Shown: positions 17,051 through 26,264, counted from the first letter of the stretch. The stretch: DNA of 64,000 bases from JAEUIE01 sp046350055 (GCA_046350055.1 JAXMBC010000001.1:2170001-2234000); one strand, 5' to 3'. Notes: generated by a model not told the origin, from the letters alone. Numbers and translations are program-made.

Positions 17051-18019
17051 CTACGGATTCACACAATGTCGCAGCGGCTGACCAGACAGGCCAGCCAGTA
17101 AGTTCTCAGCCGCTATGGTTGCCATGGCGTTGCGGGTATCAATCGTAGCGCTGGCAATATGCGGCGCGACGATGGCATTGGGCAACTTCAGAAGCGGGTT
17201 GTTCGGATCTGGTGGCTCGGGGTCGGTGACATCGAGACCAGCGGCGAAGATAGTGCCATCTTTCAGTGCCTGGTACAAGGCCGGTTCATCGTGAATGGGG
17301 CCGCGTGCCGTATTGATGAACACAGCAGACTTTTTCATCTGTTTGAAACGGGCTGCATTGAACAGATGCTTTGTTGTTGGATTCAGGTCGACGTGTACCG
17401 ATACGAAATCACTTTGCGCCAACAGTTCATCGAGTGAAGTTCGTCTCGCCTGCAGTTTCTCTTCGGCAGCTTTGTTCTCGTAGTTATCGTGGTACAGGAC
17501 TTTCATGCCCCAGCCACCATGGCAGCGCTGAGCCATGGCGTAGCCGATGCGGCCCATCCCGACGATGCCAATCGTTTTGCCCACCAGATCGAGGCCAATG
17601 TGTCCCAGCGGCTCCCAGGTTTTCCATGCTCCAGAGCCTGAATAAAGATGCCCTTCCACCAGGCGTCGGGCCGCTCCGATCAACAGGCAGAAGGCGATAT
17701 CTGCAGTGGCATCGGTCAGCACGCCGGGAGTGTTGCCTACTTTGATTTTTCGCTGAGTTGCGGCGGGGACATCAATATTGTTGTAACCGACGGCAAAGTT
17801 GCTGACGACTTTCAGATTCGGGCAGGCATCCATGAAGGCAGCATCGATCTTGTCTGTCAGCAGACTGAGCACGCCGACACAGGGTTTGCTGCGTTTGACC
17901 AGCTCTTCATACGGGGGAGGCAACTGCTCAGGCCACAAATCCACCTCGGCTTTGCCTGCCAATAATTGCAGGCCAGCATCGGGAATCTTGCGGGTTACAA
18001 AGACACGAGGCAACGCCAC
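17051..18019 (-). CDS. D-isomer 2-hydroxyacid dehydrogenase (glyoxylate/hydroxypyruvate reductase)
   Basis: 322 residues from the GTG at 18019, preferred because AAGGAG lies six bases upstream; an in-frame ATG at 18043 gives an eight-residue longer product. Family landmarks are VVSNFAVGYNNIDV (substrate loop), the NAD(P) site GIVGMGRIGYAMAQ, the catalytic Arg in INTARGPIHDE, Glu in DVTDPEPPDPNNPLL and His in APHIASAT. It reduces glyoxylate or hydroxypyruvate to glycolate or D-glycerate. The divergent neighbour is a glycerate 2-kinase, which uses that product, so the pair forms a glycerate pathway module. Confidence 0.9.
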   Translation of the reverse strand: MALPRVFVTRKIPDAGLQLLAGKAEVDLWPEQLPPPYEELVKRSKPCVGVLSLLTDKIDAAFMDACPNLKVVSNFAVGYNNIDVPAATQRKIKVGNTPGVLTDATADIAFCLLIGAARRLVEGHLYSGSGAWKTWEPLGHIGLDLVGKTIGIVGMGRIGYAMAQRCHGGWGMKVLYHDNYENKAAEEKLQARRTSLDELLAQSDFVSVHVDLNPTTKHLFNAARFKQMKKSAVFINTARGPIHDEPALYQALKDGTIFAAGLDVTDPEPPDPNNPLLKLPNAIVAPHIASATIDTRNAMATIAAENLLAGLSGQPLRHCVNP

Positions 18020-18153
18020 GGCGTACTCCTTCCCCACGGGCATGCGAGCCAGCGGGGCGACAAGGCATGGGATGATTCTAAACTAAGGGTTTGGGCTTGT
18101 CATGTCCAAGCTGGCAGGGCCAGCGACTTCTCCACCCGCACAGGCGGCACAGC

Positions 18154-19533
18154 ATGCACAACAGGTATTCCGAACGGCGAAAAGAGGCGGAACACATCTG
18201 GCGAGCAGGGGTGGCAGCAGTGCAGCCAGCTCAATGCATACCATCAGAACTGGCTCAGCTCAGCCACATGGTCTGTGGCTGGTCTCCGTCCCGCGAGTAC
18301 CTGATTATTGGCGGTGGCAAGGCAGGGAGCGCCATGGCCCGCGCTGCGGAGACTTTCCTTCTCCAGCAAGGCATACCACCTGACCGCCTTGCTGGCTGGG
18401 TCAATGTTCCAGAGGGATCACCGCTAGATGTTACCTCAAGGGTCCATCTCCATCCCGCGCGCCCTGCTGGTTTCAACTTTCCCACACCACAAGCTGTCGA
18501 AGGCACTCGCGAAATGCTAAAGCTGGTTGATGCGGCCAGCGATCAGGCTTTGATCCTCTGTCTCATCAGTGGCGGTGGCTCTGCTATTCTGTGTGCTCCT
18601 GTGCCAGAGGTACCGCTGGAAGACAAGCTGAACATCAGCCAGCAACTCTCCAGGGCAGGCGCGAGCATCGGTGAACTCAATACCGTCCGCAAGCACCTGT
18701 CCCAGTTCAAGGGCGGACAACTCGCGGCACGCTGTTTTCAGAAGCCCAGCCAACGGCAACTCCTGAGCCTGATCATCTCCGATGTCATCGGTGATCCGCT
18801 CGACGTCATTGCATCCGGTCCCACTGCCATGGATCCGACTACCTTTGCTGATGCACTGTCCGTGCTGGATCGCAAAGGGCTCCGTACCACCGTACCAGCC
18901 AGCGTGCTTGGCTATCTGGAAGCTGGTGCTCGAGGTCAGCACCCTGAAACACTGAAACACGTTCCGGCTTCTTCGTCGCAATGGCAGAATCACCTGGTCG
19001 CCAGCAATACCAGGGCCATCCAAACTGCTGCTACTGCAGCCGAGAAACTAGGCTACCAGGTTTTTGAGTACGTCGATCAGAAAGATCACGATACACTGGC
19101 GTATGCTGCTTACCTGGCTGATCAGGTAGCCAGTCTGCCAGCGGGGCAGAAGTGGTGTCTGCTCAGTGGTGGTGAGACGACGGTCCAGCTTCCGCCTCAG
19201 CATGGTAAAGGCGGACGAAATCAGTCGATGACGCTCGCCATACTGATCCAACTCCAGGGGCTCTTTCAGCACGACAAGCAACGACTGGCAAACCTTACGG
19301 TCCTCTGTGCTGGAACTGATGGTGAGGATGGACCAACTGATGCTGCGGGTGGCTTTGGTGACGAGGCCCTGATTCAGCAAGCCAGGGAACGAGGTCTGAA
19401 TCCTCTGGCTTCACTGCAGAGCCACGATGCCTACCCTCTCCTGGATGCATGCCAGGCATTGTTCAAGACAGGTCTGACAGATACCAACGTCATGGACTTG
19501 CGTGTTATCCTGCTCGATTCGCTGCAGTCTTAA
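18154..19533 (+). CDS. Glycerate 2-kinase (GckA/MOFRL family)
   Basis: About 459 residues from the ATG at 18154, with AGGCGG upstream; an earlier ATG at 18091 would add 21 residues without similarity to the family. The N-terminal DUF4147 domain shows YLIIGGGKAGSAMARAAE and LISGGGSAILCAPV; the MOFRL domain at the C-terminus shows LLSGGETTVQL, GGRNQSMTLA and CAGTDGEDGPTDAAGG. The enzyme phosphorylates D-glycerate to 2-phosphoglycerate, feeding glycolysis. It is divergent from the hydroxyacid dehydrogenase gene. Its stop overlaps the stop of the convergent DUF1080 gene. Confidence 0.93.
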   Translation: MHNRYSERRKEAEHIWRAGVAAVQPAQCIPSELAQLSHMVCGWSPSREYLIIGGGKAGSAMARAAETFLLQQGIPPDRLAGWVNVPEGSPLDVTSRVHLHPARPAGFNFPTPQAVEGTREMLKLVDAASDQALILCLISGGGSAILCAPVPEVPLEDKLNISQQLSRAGASIGELNTVRKHLSQFKGGQLAARCFQKPSQRQLLSLIISDVIGDPLDVIASGPTAMDPTTFADALSVLDRKGLRTTVPASVLGYLEAGARGQHPETLKHVPASSSQWQNHLVASNTRAIQTAATAAEKLGYQVFEYVDQKDHDTLAYAAYLADQVASLPAGQKWCLLSGGETTVQLPPQHGKGGRNQSMTLAILIQLQGLFQHDKQRLANLTVLCAGTDGEDGPTDAAGGFGDEALIQQARERGLNPLASLQSHDAYPLLDACQALFKTGLTDTNVMDLRVILLDSLQS

Positions 19534-20267
19534 CCATCCTTCTCCGGATCCACGGGCTTGCCTTCGAGCTTTTTCAGCGTGATGTTGCGGAAATGGATCT
19601 CTCCCGCTTCGGATTGCAAGGCGATTCGGCCACGGCTGTACTGCGAGTCTCGAGCCGTCATTACTTGTGTATCGTTGATCTTGATACTTACGAACTTGCC
19701 ATGACAGGTAATGGTGCAGGTGTTCCATTCGCCAGCTGGCTTTTCTGCGCCATCATGGCTACGAAGGAAGTTTGTCTTGTCCTTGGGGTCGGCCCGTTCT
19801 TCGTTGACAGTGAGCTTGTAGCCGCTTAGCAGTTGCAGATCGCCTGCTCTGCCGAAGGCGAGTTGTGCCTTGATGCACTTGGGCCAGATACTGTCTCCTT
19901 CACTGGCTATGTGGAACAATACACCTGATTTGCGGGGTGGAGCAGCTTCAGGTTTCTCAAGTGCTTTTTCCCGGTCGATGTACCAGCAATACTCCAGGTT
20001 CAGTTCGTAGTTGCCATATTGCTGTTCAGTGACGAAGTAGCCAGGGGAATTGCCCTTGATGACGATGATCTTGGGATCATCCCTGTTGGTAGTGATGACA
20101 GAGTGAGGATCATTCTTGACCTGGGGCGTGAACTTCTGCCAGCCAGCAAAGCCATCGCCGCGATAGAGCCGAGTGACTCCGGGGGGATCGTCGGTTTTGC
20201 CTGTTTGCGCCACCAGCGCGAGAGGGCACAGTAATAATCCACTGATCAGCCAACGTGCTGGGCGCAT
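19530..20267 (-). CDS. Secreted DUF1080 (3-keto-disaccharide hydrolase-like) protein
   Basis: 245 residues with a signal peptide (RWLISGLLLCPLALVAQ) and GGGAGA seven bases before the ATG. The single domain has the family pattern LYRGDGFAGWQKF near the start, YELNLEYCW, SGVLFHIA, then GEWNTCTITCHGKFVSIKIND and RGRIALQSEAGEIHFRNITLKKL at the end. DUF1080 proteins have a concanavalin-like fold and are greatly expanded in planctomycetes; some hydrolyse 3-keto-glycosides. The precise substrate of this one cannot be told. Confidence 0.92.
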   Translation of the reverse strand: MRPARWLISGLLLCPLALVAQTGKTDDPPGVTRLYRGDGFAGWQKFTPQVKNDPHSVITTNRDDPKIIVIKGNSPGYFVTEQQYGNYELNLEYCWYIDREKALEKPEAAPPRKSGVLFHIASEGDSIWPKCIKAQLAFGRAGDLQLLSGYKLTVNEERADPKDKTNFLRSHDGAEKPAGEWNTCTITCHGKFVSIKINDTQVMTARDSQYSRGRIALQSEAGEIHFRNITLKKLEGKPVDPEKDG

Positions 20268-20365
20268 GTTAATCTCTCCCGAGTCTCCTACTGCTTGAGC
20301 CTACTCTGTAGAATGCAGGCAGGCAACCGTATCCCGCCGTCGTCTTTCCATCAGGACTGATTTCG

Positions 20366-21241
20366 ATGCATTGCACGAGCGTTTTTCTCACATTGGTACT
20401 GCTTGCCTCGCCTGCCTGGGACGACAAGTCGCTTGCCAGTATGAAACATGCCGAAGGGCTGTGGAAGACACATGTCCGCAAGCAGACTGCCAAGCTGAGT
20501 CATTCAGAAACCGAAAATGTACTCGTCTTCGGTTCTGCGGACAGCAAAATGCTCGACACGATTGCCAAGGCTGCTGAGCGAGCCGTTGTCTTCTCGAAGA
20601 AGTCTGTTGGTTATGACAAGGAGCCCATCAAGCGGGAAAACCAGCAGATGAGCGACCGACCCTATCGCTGGGATGGCAAGCTGATTGTGATCGTCTGTAA
20701 GGAACGACAGGAGTTTGCTGATTTGTTCAGCAAGTTGAAAAACGCCAAACCTGACCCGAGCGAATCGACCCTGATACACCATGAAAAGGCCGACAGCTAC
20801 CTCCTGATGGGGCCTACCGGCACAGGAGTCAAGCATAATCCGGAACTACTGGCTGTGGAAAATGTCGGAATCGCTACGTTGACCCGTCGTCACGATCCAC
20901 TTCCCCGCTGGCTGATTGCAGGTTATGGACGTATGCTGGCCCACAAGTTTGACGCGAAGCATTTTGCCGCTGAACGGAGCAGGACGCCAGCGTTAGCTTC
21001 CCAGTGTCTGCTCAAGGATGTGATGGTAGACGAAAATGCCAACCTGCCTCCGGGAGGTCTCATTGCCTTGCAGGCCAGTCTGGTGGAATGTCTTTCCCAG
21101 TCCCCCACATTTGCCGACGACTGGTTCAAGCTGCTCGATGAACTGGCCTTTCGCGGGGGGAATATGCAGGCTGCGCTGACTGAACTGAAGATCAAGGAAG
21201 AAGCAATCCACATCGATTGGAAGAACAGACTGTGGAAGTAA
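20366..21241 (+). CDS. Secreted protein, peptidase-MA-like but without HExxH
   Basis: 291 residues with a short signal peptide (CTSVFLTLVLLASPAW) and AGGA upstream of the ATG. The protein has VLVFGSADSKMLDTIAKAAER, a YRWDGKLIVIVCKERQEFADLF segment and, near residue 190, DPLPRWLIAGYGRMLAHKF. The last piece resembles the LPxWLxEG segment that follows the HExxH zinc motif in peptidase MA-like proteins, but no HExxH is present. A catalytically dead relative is possible. No family is firmly recognised. It is divergent from the DUF1080 gene. Confidence 0.68.
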   Translation: MHCTSVFLTLVLLASPAWDDKSLASMKHAEGLWKTHVRKQTAKLSHSETENVLVFGSADSKMLDTIAKAAERAVVFSKKSVGYDKEPIKRENQQMSDRPYRWDGKLIVIVCKERQEFADLFSKLKNAKPDPSESTLIHHEKADSYLLMGPTGTGVKHNPELLAVENVGIATLTRRHDPLPRWLIAGYGRMLAHKFDAKHFAAERSRTPALASQCLLKDVMVDENANLPPGGLIALQASLVECLSQSPTFADDWFKLLDELAFRGGNMQAALTELKIKEEAIHIDWKNRLWK

Positions 21242-21421
21242 CCTGTCCCCGCTGATGAGCATGGTTTACCTGGTACGCACAGACTTCCACACTAGTGTAC
21301 AGATTCGTCACTTTTCCTTCATGATCGCTTGAGTGCCTGCCCCCACCTTCGCTAGGGTAGATGCATCAGCCCTTCCTGGCTGTTTCCCTCATCACCATTG
21401 CTCTGCACCCTTGAGAAGACC

Positions 21422-22138
21422 ATGTCGTACGTGGCCCGCGTCGATCGTGCGCACGAACCCGTGTCGCTGGACGATTTTTTTCGCCTGTCACCCCTGAACG
21501 GGGCACATCGCCATGGCATGTGGCGTGCATTGCAGTCGCGGCGCTGGCAGGCGTTGCTTGATCTCCTGGATGCCTTCCAGTGGCGTGATCCGGAAACCTG
21601 GTCTCATTGCGAACGAGTGCAGCACTACGCTCTTGATCTGGCAGGCAAGTTGAAGATGAGTTCCGGTGAAATGCACAGCCTGCGTCTTGCTTCACTTGTT
21701 CACGACATCGGGAAGATGGCAGTCAGTGATACTATCCTGCACAAGCAAAGTCCCCTCACCCACGATGAGTACAGTACGATTCGCCTGCACGCAGAAATTG
21801 GCGAACGGCTCATACATCCTCTGATTCCACATCCCGATGTCCTGGCTGGCATTCGTCATCATCATGAACGGATGGATGGCGAGGGTTATCCTGACCGACT
21901 GATCGGTCAGCAGATTCCTCTCCATGCCCGCATCATTGCTGTCGCCGACGTGTTCGATGCACTGACCCATGTGCGTCCCTACCGTCGCAATCTGCTCACT
22001 CCGCTCGAAGCACTGGAAGTGCTGGAAGCGCAGACCCAGGGGCAACTTGATCCTGACCTCGTCTTCCAGTTCAGCCAGATGATACGTTCCACCCTGGAAA
22101 CAGTTGTCGAGGTGCCGAGCCTGCAGCAGTCATCCTGA
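21422..22138 (+). CDS. HD-GYP domain protein (predicted cyclic-di-GMP phosphodiesterase)
   Basis: About 238 residues from the ATG at 21422 (GAGAAG upstream), in preference to an upstream frame start at 21398. After a 60-residue N-terminal helical region comes an HD-GYP domain: ETWSHCERV, LVHDIGKMAV (metal-binding HD), and the signature HHERMDGEGYPDRL, then IIAVADVFDALTHVRPYR. HD-GYP proteins break cyclic-di-GMP, which often controls exopolysaccharide and motility. No receiver or sensor domain is attached. It sits directly upstream of ruvA. Confidence 0.88.
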   Translation: MSYVARVDRAHEPVSLDDFFRLSPLNGAHRHGMWRALQSRRWQALLDLLDAFQWRDPETWSHCERVQHYALDLAGKLKMSSGEMHSLRLASLVHDIGKMAVSDTILHKQSPLTHDEYSTIRLHAEIGERLIHPLIPHPDVLAGIRHHHERMDGEGYPDRLIGQQIPLHARIIAVADVFDALTHVRPYRRNLLTPLEALEVLEAQTQGQLDPDLVFQFSQMIRSTLETVVEVPSLQQSS

Positions 22139-22198
22139 TCACTTGCAGGCCGGTGACGCAGGCATATTCTGCCACTGTCCCCTGTTATTGGCTGCACC

Positions 22199-22810
22199 AT
22201 GATCACGAAGATCCTTGGCTACCTCAATCGCCTGCTTGACGACCGTATCCGTGTGCAGGTCGGGCCGCTCGAATATGAACTCCTTGTCTCGGAAGCGACC
22301 AGGCAACGGCTTGAACCCAAAGTTGGTCAGGAGATCACTCTCCACACCCGGTATTACCTCGAAGCTGGTGCGATGCAGTCCGCCATTCATCCCCGTCTGA
22401 TCGGTTTCGAGTCCGAACACGACCTTGAGTTCTTCGACCTCTTCTGCACTGTTGACAAGATTGGTGTCCGCAAGGCCCTCAAGGCACTTTGCCGCCCGGT
22501 GCAGGAAATCGCCAGCATCATTCAGCGAGGCGATGTCAAATCCCTTTCCAAGCTACCCGGTATCGGCGCCACCACTGCTGAGAAAATTGTCGCCACCCTG
22601 CAAAAGAAAGTCCTGCCCTTCTCGACCGATACTGGCGAACCCGGCAGCACTGTCATCGTCGATCCGATTCTGAATGAACTCATCAACAGCCTGATACGTC
22701 TGGGTTATTCTCAGTACGAAGCTCGTGGACGAGTCGATGCGCTCGTCGCCAGCGGCCAGAAGTACAAGAACATTGAAGAAGCCATGCAACTGGCGTTTCA
22801 AATTGTCTGA
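22199..22810 (+). CDS. ruvA: Holliday junction DNA helicase subunit RuvA
   Basis: 203 residues, the usual length. The three RuvA domains can be followed: an OB-fold at 1-65 (MITKILGYLNRLLDDR), a central helix-hairpin-helix domain (residues 70-140) with LSKLPGIGATTAEKIV, and a C-terminal UBA-like domain (LNELINSLIRLGYSQYEARGRV) that contacts RuvB. RuvA holds the four-way junction while RuvB drives branch migration. ruvB and ruvC are not in the window. A strong terminator lies about 110 bases downstream. Confidence 0.95.
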   Translation: MITKILGYLNRLLDDRIRVQVGPLEYELLVSEATRQRLEPKVGQEITLHTRYYLEAGAMQSAIHPRLIGFESEHDLEFFDLFCTVDKIGVRKALKALCRPVQEIASIIQRGDVKSLSKLPGIGATTAEKIVATLQKKVLPFSTDTGEPGSTVIVDPILNELINSLIRLGYSQYEARGRVDALVASGQKYKNIEEAMQLAFQIV

Positions 22811-22832
22811 GAAACAGATAGCGAGAAATGGA

Positions 22833-23105
22833 CTATCTCATTGCCCACGCTGCCAGAAGAAACATCAGGAGCGGCAACAATCCCAGCAATAACCTCAACA
22901 CCAGTACGAGCAGAAACAAGCCCACGATCTTACCGGTCGTGGGCTTTTTCACAAAACGGCGAAAGAACGTCCCTGTCCGTTGCCAGAGACTCGGTTTGCC
23001 TGGCAGTTCATCTTTCAGGCTGCGCCCGGTAGCGATGCCGTCGAACCAGACCAAAACTACCAGGAACAGGATAATGCACCAGAACAGCGGTGAGGAAAAT
23101 GCCAT
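22833..23105 (-). CDS. Small membrane protein, function unknown
   Basis: 90 residues with a hydrophobic start (LFWCIILFLVVLVWFDGIA), a basic central loop (WQRTGTFFRRFVKK) and a strongly hydrophobic end (LLVLVLRLLLGLLPLLMFLLAAW). A GAGGA site lies eight bases upstream of the ATG. It follows the MFS gene by 21 bases and is probably co-transcribed with it. Oddly, its codons for PTTGKIVGLF lie across a perfect terminator hairpin for ruvA on the other strand. No family is recognised. Confidence 0.65.
   Translation of the reverse strand: MAFSSPLFWCIILFLVVLVWFDGIATGRSLKDELPGKPSLWQRTGTFFRRFVKKPTTGKIVGLFLLVLVLRLLLGLLPLLMFLLAAWAMR
22918..22949 (+). terminator. Rho-independent terminator for ruvA
   Basis: A 10-base stem, AAGCCCACGA with TCGTGGGCTT around a 9-base loop, is followed by TTTTT on the plus strand. 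It lies about 110 bases after the ruvA stop and inside the oppositely read small membrane protein gene. Confidence 0.8.
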
Positions 23106-23126
23106 CGTCCTGTTCCTCGATGCAGA

Positions 23127-25274
23127 CTAGCTCGTCTGCCGAATCATCTGCTCCAGATCTTCGACCGAAGTAGTCGGTTCCACCGGTTCATGCAGGATGA
23201 CCTGTACCTTCCGGGTCTTGCTGTCCATCGCATAATGTATGGGCAAGAGTTTCAGCCCGGGTATCTGAATCTGCTTGATCAATTCCGCAAGGTCGGTCAT
23301 GGAGACGGGGGCCAGCACCAGTTCGTCCGCCTTCAAAGCCGCCGTAGTTTCCAGTACCTTCGTATGCAGAGGCCCTGAGATAGAGGGCACTTTCAGAACC
23401 TGCCGGTCACAACAGGTGTGAATGTCACCCAGTTCCTGCTCCCGGTGAGCGTTCGTCACCATGATCACAGGCCCGGAATCAGCCAGGTACTTGGAATTCG
23501 CGATGGACACGGTGTACTTCTTCATGGCATTCAGCCAGTAGTGGGTACGCTGGAAGAGATCGGGGAGTTGTTTGACCAGGAGGAACAGCACGATGATGGA
23601 CAAGATCGTGCCGCCCAGGAACAGGTACGCAGGCAGGTTCTGATTGTCGTATATGTGTGGCATCGGTGCGTTTGCCTGTCGCAGGTAATAGTACGTGATG
23701 TCCTTGCCGGTCGATTTGCTCTTGATGCTATAGGTGCTGACCTGCACATAATCGCCGGTGCCCACGTTCTTGTTTCGCTGAATAATGGCGACGTGGTGTT
23801 TGCCTGCCTGCCTGTCTTTTTCAAAGTCTTCTGAAAGTGGTCCTTGTTGTGCCCCTTGAAAGCTGTTGACACTGTAGTTTAAGTGCTTGATCAGTTCTTT
23901 TCGTTCATATGGAATGCCATGATCGTCCAGAAAATCGATGTCGGATAGCTCGAAGCCCTCCACTTCGATGCTGCCCGGTGGGAGAAGACGATTGAGATAC
24001 CCGGTCGCGCCTGGTACATCCTGGGTAGCCACCTCGGGGGCAAGACCAGCGGCATGCATGCCATTCTGCAAGGCCCAGAAGAGGAACGAAGCAAGGATAG
24101 CCCCGGTCACATTGAGGAAATTGCTGGCCGCGATGGTTGCGCCCTTGCCACCCTTGGGTGCCCGGTACTGCAACATGGTGTACATCGGCAGCACATAGAA
24201 TCCCGAACAGAAGCCAATCGCCATCAGGCTGAGTATCAACAGGATATCGCCAGCAGCACTATGCCACAGGACGCACAAGGCACCGATCGTGCTGAAGAGG
24301 GCCATGCCCAACGTACCCAGAGTGACCATGCCCAGTTCCAGCTTGCCACCGGAAAGGAACCCGGCGAGCGGACTGCCAATACCAATGCCCAACGCTACCG
24401 AAGCAACGACCATGCTGGTTTTGAGTTCCGACCAGATGGGGTTCTGCGATTCACCGTGCATGTACATCACACCACGCATGTAGACTGTCATGAAGGTAAA
24501 GAAGGCGATGCTGCACAGTGCCGTACGCCGGCTGGCCAGGCTAAAGAGCATCTTGAGGTCGCGGGCCAGTGGCGCGTAGAGCTTCAGTGGGTTCCAGCCG
24601 GGGAACCTGGCATCAGGATTGGCTGGCTTCATCGGCAGAATGAGCAAGGCGCAGAGCGAGCCGAAGATTGATGTTGCCACCAGGAAGTAGCCGATGACCA
24701 CCTCGTTGCCTTTGAAGAACTTCTCATCGGAGAGGATACCACCCGAGGCCGTGCCGATGATCACCGCCAGGAACGATGCTGACTCCACCGCACCGTTGGC
24801 CTTCGAGAGCAGGTGCGTGGGAAAGATCTCCGGCAACACGCCATATTTGTTAGGCACATAGAACGCGCTGTGACTGCCCATCAGGAATACGCAGGCCAGC
24901 ACTGCCCAGGCACCCATATGTTCTGCACCGTGAAAGGGCTTGTGTACTCCAAGCCAGAAACCAGCCAGGGCCACCAGCGCAATGGCGACTTCGCTGAGCT
25001 TCCAGATGATCATCATGTTGCGCTTGCTGTACTTGTCAGATAAATAAGCAGCCAATGTGCAGAAGATCGCCCAGGGCAGGAAGAAGAGGATGGGCATCAG
25101 GCTGATCGCCAGGCCGGGCGTGAGCGTCTCGGTACGGATAGCGAAGAACATCGCCGCAGCATGAATGCACTGGTCATTGAACGCTGCCAGAAAGGCCGCG
25201 ATGAGAAAACCAATGAACGTGCGGTTGAAGAGTGTCGAATAGAGCTTCTGGTCGGCGGCAGGAGTGTCGGCCAT
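23127..25274 (-). CDS. MFS transporter of the LplT type with degenerate acyltransferase-like tail
   Basis: 715 residues, much longer than a simple transporter. The first 400 residues form an MFS fold close to lysophospholipid transporters (FLIAAFLAAFNDQCIHAAAM, LSDKYSKRNMMI, FYVPNKYGVLPEIF). An unusual polar stretch of about 130 residues (roughly 425-555) separates the last helices. The C-terminal 130 residues resemble a 1-acylglycerol-phosphate acyltransferase: GPVIMVTNAHREQELGDI stands where NHxSxxD should be and LKLLPIHYAM...VQVILHEPVEPTTSVEDLEQMI matches the usual end, but the catalytic HxxxxD is not intact. Related proteins fuse the transporter to an active acyltransferase; here the tail may be only regulatory. 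Confidence 0.8.
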   Translation of the reverse strand: MADTPAADQKLYSTLFNRTFIGFLIAAFLAAFNDQCIHAAAMFFAIRTETLTPGLAISLMPILFFLPWAIFCTLAAYLSDKYSKRNMMIIWKLSEVAIALVALAGFWLGVHKPFHGAEHMGAWAVLACVFLMGSHSAFYVPNKYGVLPEIFPTHLLSKANGAVESASFLAVIIGTASGGILSDEKFFKGNEVVIGYFLVATSIFGSLCALLILPMKPANPDARFPGWNPLKLYAPLARDLKMLFSLASRRTALCSIAFFTFMTVYMRGVMYMHGESQNPIWSELKTSMVVASVALGIGIGSPLAGFLSGGKLELGMVTLGTLGMALFSTIGALCVLWHSAAGDILLILSLMAIGFCSGFYVLPMYTMLQYRAPKGGKGATIAASNFLNVTGAILASFLFWALQNGMHAAGLAPEVATQDVPGATGYLNRLLPPGSIEVEGFELSDIDFLDDHGIPYERKELIKHLNYSVNSFQGAQQGPLSEDFEKDRQAGKHHVAIIQRNKNVGTGDYVQVSTYSIKSKSTGKDITYYYLRQANAPMPHIYDNQNLPAYLFLGGTILSIIVLFLLVKQLPDLFQRTHYWLNAMKKYTVSIANSKYLADSGPVIMVTNAHREQELGDIHTCCDRQVLKVPSISGPLHTKVLETTAALKADELVLAPVSMTDLAELIKQIQIPGLKLLPIHYAMDSKTRKVQVILHEPVEPTTSVEDLEQMIRQTS

Positions 25275-25456
25275 ATGTCATGCTTTCAGCGGGATAGTCG
25301 TGTTATGCAGTTCCATCTTATGGGTGTCAGGGCCAGCGGGCGTTGTCAATCTGAATAACCCGATGTTGTCCCTGATGCAAGGTATCATGGGCAAGCGTTC
25401 TGCGTTAGCATTACAACAGTCGAGTCTATGATCGCAAGCTGGAAGCAGGACTAACC

Positions 25457-26200
25457 ATGTCAGATTATTCTGAAATCCTCTTTGAACGTCAGGGCCGTGT
25501 CGGGTTATTGACGCTGCATCGTCCCCAGAAGCGCAATGCCTTCACGCTGCAGATGTGGGAAGAACTGCGGCACCTTGGCGACCGTCTGCTCGTCAATCCG
25601 GGCGAACTGGCGGTGGTGATCGTCCGGGGAAGTGGAGGCGTCTTCTCCAGTGGCATCGATACCAGTCTGCTGACAACGCCAGCTCTCAGCAGTGGCACGG
25701 TCGATGTGGAGAAAATCCAGGCGGCGTATCGCTGGCTGCGACAGAGCCCGTTCATCACCCTTGCTGCCATTGAAAAGTATGCCATTGGGGCAGGGCTGGA
25801 ACTGGCCCTGTGGTGCGATATTCGTTTAGCTACTACTGGCACCCAATTCGCATTACCCGAGCTTGATTTTGGCATCATTCCCGATTTGGGAGGCTGTTCG
25901 CTGTTGCCTGAGGTGGTGGGCTATAGCCGGGCGATGGAGTTGATCGTCTCGGCACGCCGCTTCGACGCGAACGAGGCACACCACATGGGGCTGATACAGG
26001 AAGTGGTTTCGCCAGAGGCCTGGACAGCCCGGCTCGAATACTGGCAACAGCGTCTGTCCGGTCTGTCACTCAGTGCCTTGCGTGGTGCCAAGCAATCTGC
26101 CCTGGCTTCTCTTCCAGATACTTCACGCTCTGAACAACTCAGTCGAATGAACATGGCGCAGTGCCTGCGTGAGGCCCTTCAACGTCAGAACCCGGCATAG
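25457..26200 (+). CDS. Enoyl-CoA hydratase/isomerase family protein
   Basis: 247 residues, a normal length for a crotonase. Landmarks are LLTLHRPQKRNAFTLQMWEEL, the first oxyanion-hole segment GGVFSSGIDTS and the second, EKYAIGAGLELALWCDIRLAT, followed by LPELDFGIIPDLGG. The usual catalytic glutamates are not both evident, so the reaction could be hydration, isomerisation or hydrolysis of an acyl-CoA. It starts divergently from the MFS gene. Confidence 0.9.
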   Translation: MSDYSEILFERQGRVGLLTLHRPQKRNAFTLQMWEELRHLGDRLLVNPGELAVVIVRGSGGVFSSGIDTSLLTTPALSSGTVDVEKIQAAYRWLRQSPFITLAAIEKYAIGAGLELALWCDIRLATTGTQFALPELDFGIIPDLGGCSLLPEVVGYSRAMELIVSARRFDANEAHHMGLIQEVVSPEAWTARLEYWQQRLSGLSLSALRGAKQSALASLPDTSRSEQLSRMNMAQCLREALQRQNPA

Positions 26201-26264
26201 TCTGCATCAGAACTTGCAAGAATCTCCGACTTGTGCGTATGATGGGGTAGCTGGAGATATTGCC

